From Dechloromonas sp. (GTDB taxonomy: Bacteria; Pseudomonadota; Gammaproteobacteria; Burkholderiales; Rhodocyclaceae), in contig JAFLDQ010000154.1 of NCBI GenBank assembly GCA_017302355.1, positions 1 to 8,393 on the forward strand: a stretch of 8,393 nt of DNA. The letters run 5' to 3'. The notes beneath the pieces are model-generated. The model did not search any database, was not told where the DNA came from, and saw only the letters and a program-made list of their open reading frames with translations. Positions 8,389 to 8,393 of this stretch are shown piece after piece. A program made the position numbers and the translations under genes. Position 1 is the stretch's first letter. Each line of letters opens with the position of its first letter.

Positions 8389-8393
8389 GTTCA

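Larger units (their letters stand above)
7034..8393 (+). mobile_element. IS3-family insertion sequence, about 1.35 kb, inside hsdS
   Basis: The element carries orfA and orfB in -1-shifted overlapping frames, an A8G slippery site, a DDE transposase and imperfect terminal inverted repeats. The repeats match best between 7039 (TGGTCCCCG) and 8388 (CGGGGTCCA), giving 1350 bp. The right end could instead be 8393, because TGAACTGG read inward also starts with the family's 5'-TG; the left counterpart would then be TATAGTGG from 7034. With the inner ends, no 3-5 bp target duplication is visible (TATAG on the left, GTTCA on the right). With the outer ends, the right flank lies outside the window. The subgroup is not assigned. 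Confidence 0.85.

Overview
The window is GC-rich and coding-dense. Its genes (a type I restriction subunit, a Phd/PIN toxin-antitoxin pair, a large multi-domain helicase and an IS3-family insertion sequence) suggest a proteobacterium, perhaps a betaproteobacterium. That placement is an impression from protein style and base composition, not a measured assignment. The region reads as an accessory or defence island rather than core chromosome. No tRNA, rRNA or CRISPR array was seen.

Layout. Everything left of about 7038 lies on the minus strand and is transcribed right to left. In that direction come: the last 80 codons of an interrupted type I specificity gene (hsdS, ends 6796); a Phd/YefM-like antitoxin (6680-6429) with its own promoter; a PIN-domain toxin (6419-5970); a complete type I restriction subunit gene hsdR (5973-3586) whose ATG overlaps the toxin stop codon by 4 bases; a 180-base gap holding a perfect 18-bp palindrome; and a very large gene starting at 3405 and leaving the window at base 1. 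This last gene encodes a DEDD-type 3'-5' exonuclease-like domain, a cysteine cluster, a RecQ helicase core and the beginning of a UvrD-type helicase.

The right end (about 7034-8393) is a roughly 1.35-kb IS3-family element on the plus strand. It has orfA and orfB joined by a classical A-run frameshift site, imperfect terminal inverted repeats and a striking 20-bp perfect hairpin near the 3' end of orfB. It sits inside hsdS, so all but the C-terminus of the specificity subunit is missing here. The hsdS 5' part and hsdM, if they exist, would lie to the right, outside the window. The window stops at or 5 bases past the element end, which would fit a contig break at a repeat.

How the genes may work together (inference). 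The toxin-antitoxin pair sits between hsdS and hsdR, and hsdR appears translationally coupled to the toxin. Restriction-subunit expression could therefore follow an antitoxin-autoregulated promoter rather than the hsdMS promoter. With hsdS broken, HsdR has no obvious cognate specificity subunit in this window. The exonuclease-RecQ-UvrD protein downstream could process DNA broken by HsdR or by the host, but adjacency is the only evidence for that link.
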